Source of the DNA: Kocuria rhizophila DC2201
GTDB taxonomy: Bacteria; Actinomycetota; Actinomycetes; Actinomycetales; Micrococcaceae
Length of the DNA stretch: 64,000 bases
Assembly: GCF_000010285.1 (NCBI RefSeq)
Contig: NC_010617.1
Location: 2,232,001-2,296,000 of the forward strand
Reading direction: 5' to 3'
The notes beneath the pieces were generated by a model. It was not told where the DNA came from. It did no database searches and worked only from the letters and a program-made list of their open reading frames with translations. The stretch's first letter is position 1; the number at the start of each line of letters is the position of its first letter. Below are positions 17,774-25,263 of the stretch, piece by piece. The translations under genes were made by a program, and so were the position numbers.

Positions 17774-18556
17774 TCAGCTCGCGTGGGCGGCGGGCTGCAC
17801 CCAGACGGCCTCCGCCACGAGGATGCCGAGTTCCACGGCGTCACCAGTGGTGGCGTCCCCGCCCGGGGTGCCGGGAGCAGTCTGCGACTGCTGAGCAGCG
17901 GGCGAGCCGTCCCCCGGAACGACACCGCCCGGCGTCGTGCCCCCGCCGGCCACGCGCACACGCACCGTGGCACTGCGGGCCGGGCCCGGAAGCACCCGCA
18001 GCACCGCGCCCGGCCGGATCCCCGCCTCCGCGAGTACCCGCAGGACCTCGGGACTCTCGTCCGAGACGCGCGCGACCCGCACGGGCTCCGGACGGGTGAC
18101 GTCCGCGAGCGGCACCGCCGGGGCAGGGACGACCACCCCGTCCCGCGAGGGGATCGCGTCCCCGTGCGGATCGGCCCGGGGGTGGCCGAGCTTCGCGTCC
18201 ACACGGTCGATGAAGCGGTCGGTCACGGCGTGCTCGAGCACCTCGGCCTCGTCGTGGATCTCGTCCCACGAGTAGCCCAGCTCGGTGGCCAGGAACATCT
18301 CCAGGATCCGGTGGCGGCGCACCATGTGCACGGCCACCTCACGACCCTCGGGCGTCAGCTCCACGACCCCGTAGGAGGGCCGGGTCACCAAGCCCTGCGC
18401 GGTGAGCTTCTTCAACGCCTCGGACACGGTGGAGGCCGCCAGCCCCATGCGTGCGGCCAGCGAGGTGGTGGTCACCCGCTCCGGCTCCCACTCGCCCAGC
18501 CGCCAGATGGTCTTCAGGTAGTCCTGGGTGGACGGGCTCAGCTCTGCGGGGTGCAC
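17774..18556 (-). CDS. mntR: DtxR-family metal regulator with MntR-type ligands
   Basis: 260-residue DtxR-family repressor: winged helix (residues 1-70), dimer and metal domain (71-140), and a C-terminal FeoA/SH3-like domain broken by a Gly/Thr/Pro-rich insert (about 205-240). The metal residues favour manganese. The position equivalent to DtxR Met10 is Asp in STQDYLKTIW, and DtxR Cys102 is Glu in IHDEAEVLEHAV; site-1 His and Glu are in RRHRILEMFL. Asp plus Glu is the MntR signature. The start is GTG at 18556, 6 nt after the -10 box TAGCCT, so the mRNA is probably leaderless. No Mn transporter gene is adjacent. Confidence 0.85.
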   Translation of the reverse strand: MHPAELSPSTQDYLKTIWRLGEWEPERVTTTSLAARMGLAASTVSEALKKLTAQGLVTRPSYGVVELTPEGREVAVHMVRRHRILEMFLATELGYSWDEIHDEAEVLEHAVTDRFIDRVDAKLGHPRADPHGDAIPSRDGVVVPAPAVPLADVTRPEPVRVARVSDESPEVLRVLAEAGIRPGAVLRVLPGPARSATVRVRVAGGGTTPGGVVPGDGSPAAQQSQTAPGTPGGDATTGDAVELGILVAEAVWVQPAAHAS

Positions 18557-18935
18557 GGGTTCAGGCTAGCGGCCCGCCCTCGGCGTCCCCAAGGGTGCGC
18601 CCCGCGGCGTTCGCACCGGGGGCGGCGGACGGGGGCGACGCCGCTCGGGCCGTTCCCGGGACCGCGCCCGGGCTCACGTCCGAAGTCGCTTCGGGTGCCG
18701 CGACACCCGGCGACGCCGCGCCGTCGACTGGGTGCGAGGGGTCACCGTGTGGCGTCGTCAGGCTGTGCGACGGTGACGCGCCTGCGCGCCGGGCCGCTGC
18801 GGCGGAATGACTCCCGCAGGAGGCGTGCAATAACGGAGCAAACGCAGAAAATGGCGCTCAGATCTGCATGTGCTCCGTTATTGCCCATCGTAGGCCGCGG
18901 CCGTGCCGGGCTCCACACCGGGCTCGGCCGGGGGT
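18557..18935. other. Gene-free stretch with motif copy and AT-richer palindrome
   Basis: 379 nt between two minus-strand genes. From left it holds the mntR promoter (TAGCCT), a stretch without coding signs, a GGCGTCGTC copy at 18751-18759, and the long palindrome at 18827-18884. No convincing small gene was seen. Confidence 0.6.
18827..18884. repeat. 58-nt palindrome with 22-nt arms, AT-richer than surroundings
   Basis: The outer 14 nt, GCAATAACGGAGCA (18827-18840), recur as an exact inverted copy at 18871-18884. Inside, GCAGA (18844-18848) pairs with TCTGC (18863-18867), giving 22-nt arms with 20 matches around a 14-nt spacer. It lies 52 nt past the stop of the hydroxyacyl-CoA dehydrogenase, so it may terminate that mRNA, but there is no T-run and the composition is unlike the other terminators here. 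Confidence 0.75.
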
Positions 18936-19790
18936 TCACTCGTACGTGTAGAACCCTTGCCCCGAGCTGCGGCCCATGTGGCCCTTGTCGATGAACTCCC
19001 GCTTCACGCGTTCCGCGACCCGCTGGGACTCCTCGGTCCCCGCGTTGAGGTTGATTTGGTAGTAGGTCTCCATGCCCACGTGGTCCAGGATCTGGAAGGG
19101 GCCCAGCGGCGAGCCGGTGGCCGTGCGCCACGTCTTGTCGATGTCCTCCGCCTGCGCGATGTCGTTGACCCACAGGTGCGATGCCGCCGTGAGGAACGGG
19201 ACCAGCAGGGTGTTGAGGATGTAGCCGGCCTGCTCCTTCTGGATGTGGATCGGCACCATCCCGATCTCCTCCGCGAACTGCAGGACGGCCTGCACTGCCG
19301 CGGGGTCCGTGCCGGCGTGGCCCATGACCTCGCCGGTGTTGTTGCGCCACACCTCGTTGGCGAAGTGCAGCGCCAGGAACCGCTCCGGGTGGCCTGTGGA
19401 CTCGGCAATGTCGCTGGGCAGCAGCGTGGACGAGTTGGTGCACAGGACGGTCTTCTCCGGCGCGGCCGCACCGATCTGGGACCACACCTTCTTCTTGAGC
19501 TCGAGGTTCTCGGGCACCGCCTCGATCACGATGTCCGCGTCCTGCAGGGCCGCCTCGAGATCCGTGGTGCCGCTCAACCGGGCCTTGGCCGCCTCCAGTT
19601 GCTCGGGGGTGGCCGCCATGTCCCGCGTGTACAGCAGGGACAGCTTCTCCCACTTGCCGGGCAGCGCCCCGACGATCTCCTCGCTGATGTCGTACACGGT
19701 CACGGTCTTGCCGAAGTACGCCGCCTGGAAAGCGATCTGCGATCCGAGCACCCCGGATCCGATCACGGTCACGTTGGTCAGTTCAGCCAT
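18936..19790 (-). CDS. 3-hydroxybutyryl-/3-hydroxyacyl-CoA dehydrogenase
   Basis: 284-residue NAD(H)-dependent dehydrogenase with the N-terminal Rossmann motif VTVIGSGVLGSQIAFQAA, DADIVIEAVPENLELKK, catalytic His in LALHFANEVWRN, and KEQAGYILNTLLVPFL leading into the all-helical C-terminal domain. The length matches single-domain FadB2/Hbd enzymes, which act on 3-hydroxyacyl-CoA in beta-oxidation or butyrate-type metabolism. GGGGAGGA stands close before the ATG. The active-site segment FANEVWRN departs from the usual FNPVPVM, so the true substrate may not be hydroxybutyryl-CoA. It stands alone. Confidence 0.87.
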   Translation of the reverse strand: MAELTNVTVIGSGVLGSQIAFQAAYFGKTVTVYDISEEIVGALPGKWEKLSLLYTRDMAATPEQLEAAKARLSGTTDLEAALQDADIVIEAVPENLELKKKVWSQIGAAAPEKTVLCTNSSTLLPSDIAESTGHPERFLALHFANEVWRNNTGEVMGHAGTDPAAVQAVLQFAEEIGMVPIHIQKEQAGYILNTLLVPFLTAASHLWVNDIAQAEDIDKTWRTATGSPLGPFQILDHVGMETYYQINLNAGTEESQRVAERVKREFIDKGHMGRSSGQGFYTYE

Positions 19791-19995
19791 GATGTCCTCC
19801 CCACTTCTGTGTGAGTCACGCTCGCGCGAGTCGGCCTCCCGCGGGCCCGGCGGCCACGGGCGTGGCCCCCGTCACTCACCCTACTCGCCCGTAGGTTTCT
19901 CGCCAGGGGCCGACGACGCCGCACGGCCGCCTCCCCCGGCGCCCTCGCCACCGCGCGTGGGCCCCGCACCGCCAGTCGGGCCCCCACTCCCGCAC

Positions 19996-20001
19996 TAGAA
20001 T
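19996..20001 (+). promoter_or_regulatory. Probable -10 box of the uracil-type permease
   Basis: TAGAAT in CCGCACTAGAATCCTCGG, 43 nt before the permease ATG, which has its own AAGGAG site. No -35 box is evident. A GACGACGCC copy lies upstream at 19912-19920. Confidence 0.45.
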
Positions 20002-20044
20002 CCTCGGGGCGGCACCCACGGCCCGCCCAGGACAAGGAGCACCC

Positions 20045-21460
20045 ATGAGTTCGCCGGTTTCCCCCGACCACACCCCGCCCACGCGCCACGAGCAACAGGC
20101 ACCGCGCGAGCAGGACCGGCGCGGCGGCGTCGTCGGTCGCCTGGGCCTGAACTGGCGGCTGCACGGGGACGGCAGGCACCTGGCCCCGGGGGACGTGGTG
20201 ACCCCGCGGGAGCGGCTGGCGTGGCCGCGGACCATCTCGATCGGCGCGCAGCACGTGGTGGCGATGTTCGGCGCCACGTTCCTGGTGCCGCTGCTCACCG
20301 GCTTCCCGCCGGCCACCACGCTGTTCTTCTCGGGCATCGGCACGGTGCTGTTCCTGGTCGTCACCGCGGGTCGGGTGCCCAGCTACCTGGGGTCCTCGTT
20401 CGCGTTCATCGCCCCGATCACCGCGTCCGTGAACCAGTACGGCCCGGGTGGCGCGCTCGGCGGCGTGATCATGGCCGGTGCGGCGCTGTTCCTGATCGGT
20501 GTGATCGTGCAGGTCGCGGGCACGGGGTGGCTGCAGAAGCTCATGCCCCCGGCAGTCACGGGCACCATCGTGGCGCTGATCGGCTTCAACCTGGCACCGT
20601 CCGCCAAGGAGAACTTCACGGCCGCACCCGTCACCGCGCTGGTCACACTGGGGTCCATCGTGCTGATCTCCGTGCTGTTCCGTGGCCTGCTGGGGCGGCT
20701 GTCCATCCTGCTGGGCGTGGCCATCGGCTACCTCACGGCGGTGCTGCGCGGCGAGGTGGAGTTCGACGCCATCCAGGCCGCGTGGGAGCAGCAGGGATTG
20801 TTCGGGCTGCCGCAGTTCCAGACGCCCGAGTTCCACCTCAGCATGGCCGGGCTGTTCATCCCCGTGATCCTGGTGCTCGTGGCGGAGAACATCGGCCACG
20901 TGAAGTCCGTGGCGCTGATGACCGGCGACGACCTGGATCCCTACACCGGCCGCGCCATCATGTCCGACGGCCTGGCCACCATGATCGCGGGCGCCGGCGG
21001 CGGCTCCGGCACCACCACGTACGCGGAGAACATCGGGGTCATGGCCGCCACGCGCGTGTACTCCACCGCGGCCTACTGGGTGGCCGCGCTCGTCGCGATC
21101 CTGCTCAGCGTGACCCCCGTGTTCGGCGCGGCCGTCGCGACCGTCCCCCAGGGCGTGCTGGGCGGCGCGGCCACCGTGCTCTACGGCATGATCGGCATGC
21201 TGGGCGTGCGGATCTGGGTGCAGAACCGCGTGGACTTCTCCAGCCCGGTCAACCTCACCACCGCGGCGATCGCCATGATCGTGGGCATCGGCGACTACAC
21301 CTGGTCCGTGGCCGGGCTCGACTTCGCGGGCATCGCCCTGGGCACCGCAGCTGCCCTGGTGGTCTACCACCTCATGGCGGCCATCGCGCGCGCCCGCGGC
21401 TCCGTGGGCTCGGACCCGCTCACCCCGGACACCTCGCAGAGCCCCTCGCCCCTGGGCTGA
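20045..21460 (+). CDS. NCS2 uracil/pyrimidine permease (UraA/RutG-like)
   Basis: 471-residue nucleobase:cation symporter-2 protein with about 14 hydrophobic segments after a 50-residue polar N-terminus. The segment ISIGAQHVVAMFGATFLVPL opens the transporter. AENIGHVKSVALMTGDDLDP holds the substrate Glu of the family, and SGTTTYAENIGVMAATRV is the second half-helix. These match the UraA/RutG uracil branch more than the urate branch, represented by the second NCS2 gene at 42817. AAGGAG precedes the ATG. The N-terminal tail contains a GGCGTCGTC copy read as Gly-Val-Val. Confidence 0.87.
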   Translation: MSSPVSPDHTPPTRHEQQAPREQDRRGGVVGRLGLNWRLHGDGRHLAPGDVVTPRERLAWPRTISIGAQHVVAMFGATFLVPLLTGFPPATTLFFSGIGTVLFLVVTAGRVPSYLGSSFAFIAPITASVNQYGPGGALGGVIMAGAALFLIGVIVQVAGTGWLQKLMPPAVTGTIVALIGFNLAPSAKENFTAAPVTALVTLGSIVLISVLFRGLLGRLSILLGVAIGYLTAVLRGEVEFDAIQAAWEQQGLFGLPQFQTPEFHLSMAGLFIPVILVLVAENIGHVKSVALMTGDDLDPYTGRAIMSDGLATMIAGAGGGSGTTTYAENIGVMAATRVYSTAAYWVAALVAILLSVTPVFGAAVATVPQGVLGGAATVLYGMIGMLGVRIWVQNRVDFSSPVNLTTAAIAMIVGIGDYTWSVAGLDFAGIALGTAAALVVYHLMAAIARARGSVGSDPLTPDTSQSPSPLG

Positions 21461-21653
21461 GCTCCCAGCACCCGCGCGAACGACGACGCCTCACAGCCGG
21501 CCCCGCGCGCACCCTCACCATGCGGGCGCGGGCTCGGTCCCGACCCGGCGCCCGGGCAGCCCGGCGCCGACACCACCCGGTCGAGCCCGCAGGTCCGGAC
21601 ACGGGCGTGCGCCGGAAGCCACGGGGAACCCGCAGCAGCGGCACGCAGCACGG

Positions 21654-21683
21654 CACCCCGCACACGTCCTCGTGTGCGGGGTG
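21654..21683. terminator. 13-bp hairpin between convergent genes
   Basis: CACCCCGCACACG (21654-21666) and its exact complement (21671-21683) enclose TCCT. It is 46 nt past the hydrolase stop on the minus strand and 194 nt past the permease stop on the plus strand, so it mainly serves the hydrolase. Confidence 0.8.
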
Positions 21684-21716
21684 TCGGCGTCTCAGGGGGT
21701 CTGCGCGGTTCAGATG

Positions 21717-21754
21717 CGGATGGGCAGCTCAGACCCGGATGGGCAGCTCCGACT
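21717..21754 (-). repeat. 19-bp tandem duplication across the hydrolase stop codon
   Basis: CGGATGGGCAGCTCAGACC (21717-21735) is followed directly by CGGATGGGCAGCTCCGACT (21736-21754), 17 of 19 identical. The minus-strand stop TGA (21729-21731) lies in the distal copy. See the separate finding on the ancestral stop at 21710-21712. Confidence 0.85.
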
Positions 21755-22790
21755 TCTCGGACACCAGAGCCCGGATGCGATCCTCGTCCACCTGGGCGGC
21801 GGTGGCCGGTTCCCACTGCGGGGTCTTGTCCTTGTCCACCACCATGGCGCGCACGCCCTCGATGAAGTCGTGGCCCACCGCGGTGTCCTCCGCCATGCGC
21901 AGCTCGCGTTCCAGGCAGGACACCACGTCGTCGTCCTCGGAGCCCTTGGTCAGCAGCTCGAACACGCGGGCGAGCGAGGTGGGGCTCATGCCGTCCAGGT
22001 CCGAGCCCGCATTGCGCACGACCTCCTCCAGGGTGTCCGCGCCGTAGGTCGCCACGATCTCGTCCCACCGGGCGGGGAACTCGGACTCGGGGGCGTCCTT
22101 CGAGTACTTCTCCACCGCGGCATCCACACCGTCCGTGGTGACGGTCTCCACGAACGCGTCCACGTCCGAGGAGTCGATGAACACGTCCGCCAGGCCCAGG
22201 GCGATCGCGTCCGCCCCGGTGATCCGCACACCGGCCAGCCCGAGGTAGCGACCCACGGCGAGGGACTCGCGGCGGGCGGCGTCGTCGTCGATGGCGGCCC
22301 CGGCGCCGCGGGTGACGCGCGGCAGGAACCAGCTGGCCCCCACGTCCGTGAAGAAGCCGATCGCGGTCTCCGGCATGGCCATGACCGTGGTCTCCGTGAC
22401 GACCCGATGCGAGCCGTGGACCGAGAGCCCCATGCCGCCGCCCATCACGATCCCGTTCATCATGGCCACGTACGGCTTGGGGTAGCGGGCGATCACCGCG
22501 TTCATGGAGTACTCGGTGCCGAACGCGTCCCGGATCTCGTCCTCGTGACCCTCCAGCGCGGCGGTGCGCACCTCCTTGATGTCACCGCCCGCGCAGAACG
22601 CCTTGGGCAGCTCGGAGCGCACGACCACCTCGGTGATCGCGGGATCGTCACGCCACATCTGCAGGGCGTCCACCAGCTGGTGGTACATGCTCCGGTTCAG
22701 CGCGTTCAGGGTCTTCTCCCGGGTGAGGGTGAGCACCCCGGTGTGGCCCTGGATCTGGGGGCGGACGAGCGATTCTTCGGTAGCCTTCAT
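21729..22790 (-). CDS. 3-hydroxyisobutyryl-CoA hydrolase (crotonase fold)
   Basis: 353-residue crotonase-fold thioesterase of valine catabolism. Landmarks are LTLTREKTLNALNRSM, AFCAGGDIKEV (oxyanion loop), GIVMGGGMGLSVHGSHR (second oxyanion glycine) and MPETAIGFFTDVGASWFLPR, the last typical of HIBCH rather than enoyl-CoA hydratase. The C-terminal 130 residues form the HIBCH extension. I chose ATG 22790 because the -10 box TAGCAT sits 7 nt before it and overlaps the alternative ATG at 22799. The C-terminus was altered by a short duplication (residues ELPIRV). A GGCGTCGTC copy at 22278 encodes Asp-Asp-Ala. Confidence 0.86.
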   Translation of the reverse strand: MKATEESLVRPQIQGHTGVLTLTREKTLNALNRSMYHQLVDALQMWRDDPAITEVVVRSELPKAFCAGGDIKEVRTAALEGHEDEIRDAFGTEYSMNAVIARYPKPYVAMMNGIVMGGGMGLSVHGSHRVVTETTVMAMPETAIGFFTDVGASWFLPRVTRGAGAAIDDDAARRESLAVGRYLGLAGVRITGADAIALGLADVFIDSSDVDAFVETVTTDGVDAAVEKYSKDAPESEFPARWDEIVATYGADTLEEVVRNAGSDLDGMSPTSLARVFELLTKGSEDDDVVSCLERELRMAEDTAVGHDFIEGVRAMVVDKDKTPQWEPATAAQVDEDRIRALVSEKSELPIRV

Positions 22791-22846
22791 GACCCCCATG
22801 CTAGCCAGCCGGAGCGCGGGGTGTCGCAGCGGTCACACCGTGCGGA

Positions 22847-22886
22847 GCGGCGTCGTCGCGCACCGCGAGCGGGAGGACGACGCCGC
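22847..22886 (-). terminator. Hairpin formed by an inverted pair of the GGCGTCGTC motif
   Basis: GCGGCGTCGTC (22847-22857) and GACGACGCCGC (22876-22886) are exact complements around an 18-nt loop. It lies 25 nt past the TDT transporter stop on the minus strand. It is the clearest case of the dispersed motif serving as a terminator stem. Confidence 0.8.
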
Positions 22887-22910
22887 CCCGGCCGTTCACC
22901 CAGCACATCA

Positions 22911-24152
22911 TCACCCGCGCGCCGCGACCGGTGCCCGCGACGTGCCCACGGTGTGGGCCCTGACCGCCCGCACCGTGGCCACCCCGCACAGGGCCCAGTT
23001 GAACAGCAGCATCAGGCAGACGACGTCCGAGGCGATCCCGAACGCCCGGATGCCGGTGCCACCCGCCATGCCGTGCAGCCCCAGGCACACCGTGCCCACG
23101 GGGAAGGTCAGCGCCCACCAGCCCGGGGAGAAGGGCATCCCGTTGCGGAATCCGCGCAGTGTCATGACCGTGGCCCAGGCGATCAGGGGCACCCCCAGGG
23201 TGAGCATGACGGTCCCGTAGAGGTTCGCGAGCCAGGTCAGCGTGCCCGCGTCCTCGGGAAGCACGAAGTGCTGCGCCTGCACCGCGAGCGCCTGCGCCGC
23301 CGCTGTGGACTGGCCCACCACGCCCAGCGGGATCCACGCGCTCGTGGACGCGGTCAGCGGCAGCGGGGCCACCCGCCAGTGGTGGTGGTAGGCCACCGCG
23401 AACACCACCATGCCCAGGACCAGCGCCAGGAAGAAGCACGCCACGGCCACGATCACGAGCAGCAGCTGCGCGGGGCGGGTGGCCAGGTGGGGGACGAGTG
23501 CGGCGCCGGTGGTCGCAGAGACCATGGGCGGCACGATCGGCAGCCCCCACGTGGTGGTGGGTGCGCCCACGTCACGGCCGATCAGTCGTACGGCGAACCC
23601 GAGTGCCGTGAGGATGCCCAGCACGGTGCCCACGCTCCACAGCACGCCGTCCACCACCCACGCGGGCGACGCGAGCGAGGGCCAGTGGGCGGGCACCACG
23701 GTGGCGGTCGCCGACCCCAGGGCGAGGATGCCCATGGACACCATGCCCCACGTGGCGAGCACCGGGAGGTCCCGGATGGTCTGCGCCAGCACCGCCGGGC
23801 GCCGGGCGATCCGCGCCGCGAAAGCCGCGGTCAGGCCCACGAACACGCACCACCCGACCACCAGCAGCGCCACCGCGAGCCCCCTGGCGCCGGGAAGGTC
23901 ACCACCCAGGGTCTGTGTGAGGGTCGCCGCAATGCCCGTGCCCATGAGCGAGCCGTACCACTGCGGGCCCGCGGGAGGCAGCGGGAGGGAGGTGACCGTG
24001 CGCTTCGTGGCGGGTGCACTGCGGGAGGAGTTCTGGCCCCGGGACGGGTCGGCGGTCCGGGAGGCAGTGGTCCCCGGGCGCGCGGAGGGGGCAGCGGGCG
24101 CGTTCACGGAAGCGGCAGAGGGCGCGGCAGCGGGCTGGGAAGGGCGGCTCAT
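22911..24152 (-). CDS. TDT-family exporter (tellurite-resistance/dicarboxylate type)
   Basis: 413-residue membrane protein of the TDT (SLAC1-like) family, with ten predicted helices after a 55-residue Ala/Pro/Ser-rich N-terminus. The family start is PAGPQWYGSLMGTGIAATL. Later segments include GLPIVPPMVSATTGAAL, and near the end the conserved WWALTFPVGTVCLGLHGMA. Members export sulfite, malate or similar anions. ATG 24152 has GGAG 5 nt before it, making it more plausible than the ATG 3 nt upstream. A LysR regulator is divergent across 71 nt, an arrangement known for sulfite and dicarboxylate exporters. Substrate unknown. Confidence 0.85.
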   Translation of the reverse strand: MSRPSQPAAAPSAASVNAPAAPSARPGTTASRTADPSRGQNSSRSAPATKRTVTSLPLPPAGPQWYGSLMGTGIAATLTQTLGGDLPGARGLAVALLVVGWCVFVGLTAAFAARIARRPAVLAQTIRDLPVLATWGMVSMGILALGSATATVVPAHWPSLASPAWVVDGVLWSVGTVLGILTALGFAVRLIGRDVGAPTTTWGLPIVPPMVSATTGAALVPHLATRPAQLLLVIVAVACFFLALVLGMVVFAVAYHHHWRVAPLPLTASTSAWIPLGVVGQSTAAAQALAVQAQHFVLPEDAGTLTWLANLYGTVMLTLGVPLIAWATVMTLRGFRNGMPFSPGWWALTFPVGTVCLGLHGMAGGTGIRAFGIASDVVCLMLLFNWALCGVATVRAVRAHTVGTSRAPVAARG

Positions 24153-24200
24153 CACTCCAGGATGCGGCTGTCATGCTCGCCCCGGTAGCCCTCCATCCCG

Positions 24201-24225
24201 TATCCGGGGTATATCCTGCGGATAT
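24201..24225. promoter_or_regulatory. Operator-like palindrome in the TDT/LysR divergent promoter
   Basis: ATATCC-TGC-GGATAT (24211-24225) is a perfect 15-bp inverted repeat, preceded by a further half-site TATCC (24201-24205). It overlaps the first bases of the LysR start codon, and TATATC may also be its -10 box. This fits LysR autoregulation. Confidence 0.6.
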
Positions 24226-25126
24226 GTCTCAGTGGCCGGATGTGGCGGCGCTCGAACTGCTCGTGGCGGTCGCGGACCACGGCAGCCTGGCCGCCGCGGC
24301 CCGCGCCGTGGGCACCGCCCAGCCCAACGCGAGCCGCTCCATGGCCCGGTTGGAGCGCTCGGTGGGTGTCCCCCTGCTGCACCGCTCCACCCGCGGGTCC
24401 ACGCTCACGCCGGCGGGGCTGCTGGTCACGGAGTGGGCGCGGGACGTGGTCGGGGCCTCGCGCAAGCTCGTCGACGGCGCCGCCCTCCTCGCGCAGGACA
24501 CCTCCCGGTCGTCGTCGCTGCGGGTGTCCGCGAGCCAGACCGTGGCGGAGCACCTGCTCCCCCGGTGGCTTGCGGAGATGCGTTCCGCCCACCCGGAGTC
24601 ACGGGTGCGCGTCACGGTGCACAACTCCCACGAGGTGGCCCGGGACGTGCTGCGCGGCGCCGCGGACGTGGGATTCATCGAGGCCCCCGCACCTCCCTCC
24701 GGGGTGCACCACACGGTGGTGGCGCGGGACGAGCTCGTGCTCGTGGTGCCGCCGGGGCACCCGTGGGCCTCGCGGCAGGACCCGGTGACCACCGCCGAGC
24801 TCGCTGCCACGCCTCTGATCACCCGGGAGGCCGGTTCCGGCACGCGCATGGCTCTGGACGAGGCGCTGGGGGCTCCCGTGAGCTCCCTGCTGGAGATGCC
24901 CAGCAACGCCGCCGTGCGCGTGAGTGTGCAGGCGGGCTCCGGGCCGGCGGTGCTCAGCCGGCTGGCGGTGGACGACGCCGTGGCCGCCGGAACGCTCGTG
25001 CAGGTCCCCACGGTGCTGGACCTGCGCCGTGAGCTGCGCGCCGTGTGGCACGGCCCCCGCCGGACGCAGGGCCTGGCGGCGGAGCTGATCGCGGTGGCGC
25101 GGCGCACGGACCCGCCCGGCCGGTGA
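24224..25126 (+). CDS. LysR-family transcriptional regulator
   Basis: 300-residue LTTR. The N-terminal helix-turn-helix is ALELLVAVADHGSLAAAARAVG followed by AQPNASRSMARLERSVGVPL (residues 7-50). A linker helix follows, then a two-lobed effector domain with LRVSASQTVAEHLLPRWL, DVGFIEAP and ELVLVVPPGHPW. ATG 24224 is the start because the frame upstream lacks family similarity and the operator palindrome ends on it. It probably controls the divergent TDT exporter gene. The effector is unknown. A GACGACGCC copy at 24971 encodes Asp-Asp-Ala. Confidence 0.88.
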   Translation: MSQWPDVAALELLVAVADHGSLAAAARAVGTAQPNASRSMARLERSVGVPLLHRSTRGSTLTPAGLLVTEWARDVVGASRKLVDGAALLAQDTSRSSSLRVSASQTVAEHLLPRWLAEMRSAHPESRVRVTVHNSHEVARDVLRGAADVGFIEAPAPPSGVHHTVVARDELVLVVPPGHPWASRQDPVTTAELAATPLITREAGSGTRMALDEALGAPVSSLLEMPSNAAVRVSVQAGSGPAVLSRLAVDDAVAAGTLVQVPTVLDLRRELRAVWHGPRRTQGLAAELIAVARRTDPPGR

Positions 25127-25180
25127 CGGTGCGGAGGCGCTGCCCTCCGCCTTCCATGAACGCGGGAGCGGAAGCGGGCG

Positions 25181-25255
25181 CGGCAGCGTGTGAGGAGAGG
25201 ATCTGACCCCGGAACGCGAGAAATTCGTGTCAGAACCTCTCCCCACGCGCTGGCG
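25181..25255. repeat. 75-nt imperfect palindrome between convergent genes
   Basis: The 27-nt arms at 25181-25207 and 25229-25255 match at 23 positions when inverted (core GAGAGG-A/T-TCTGAC). The 21-nt centre can fold further as ACGCGAG with TTCGTGT using G-U pairs. It starts 55 nt after the LysR stop and ends 9 nt from the ABC ATPase stop, so it can terminate both mRNAs. Confidence 0.75.
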
Positions 25256-25263
25256 GCGACGGG

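Noticed and set aside
18561-18830. Possible small minus-strand gene between mntR and the hydroxyacyl-CoA dehydrogenase
   Set aside because: Ala/Pro/Gly low-complexity reading with no ribosome site; it overlaps the mntR promoter and ends in the palindrome region.
18827-18884. dif-like or attachment site
   Set aside because: Arms do not resemble known actinobacterial dif cores, and no integrase or tRNA gene is near.
15890-18994. Plus-strand open frame of over 1000 codons across the sulfatase and mntR genes
   Set aside because: A GC-driven antisense opening. Two well-supported minus-strand genes occupy the region, and the translation is low-complexity Arg/Gly/His/Val text.
21672-24188. Plus-strand open frame antisense to the HIBCH-like and TDT genes
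   Set aside because: Shadow composition (His/Gly/Arg-rich) with no motif; both minus-strand genes have clear family signatures.
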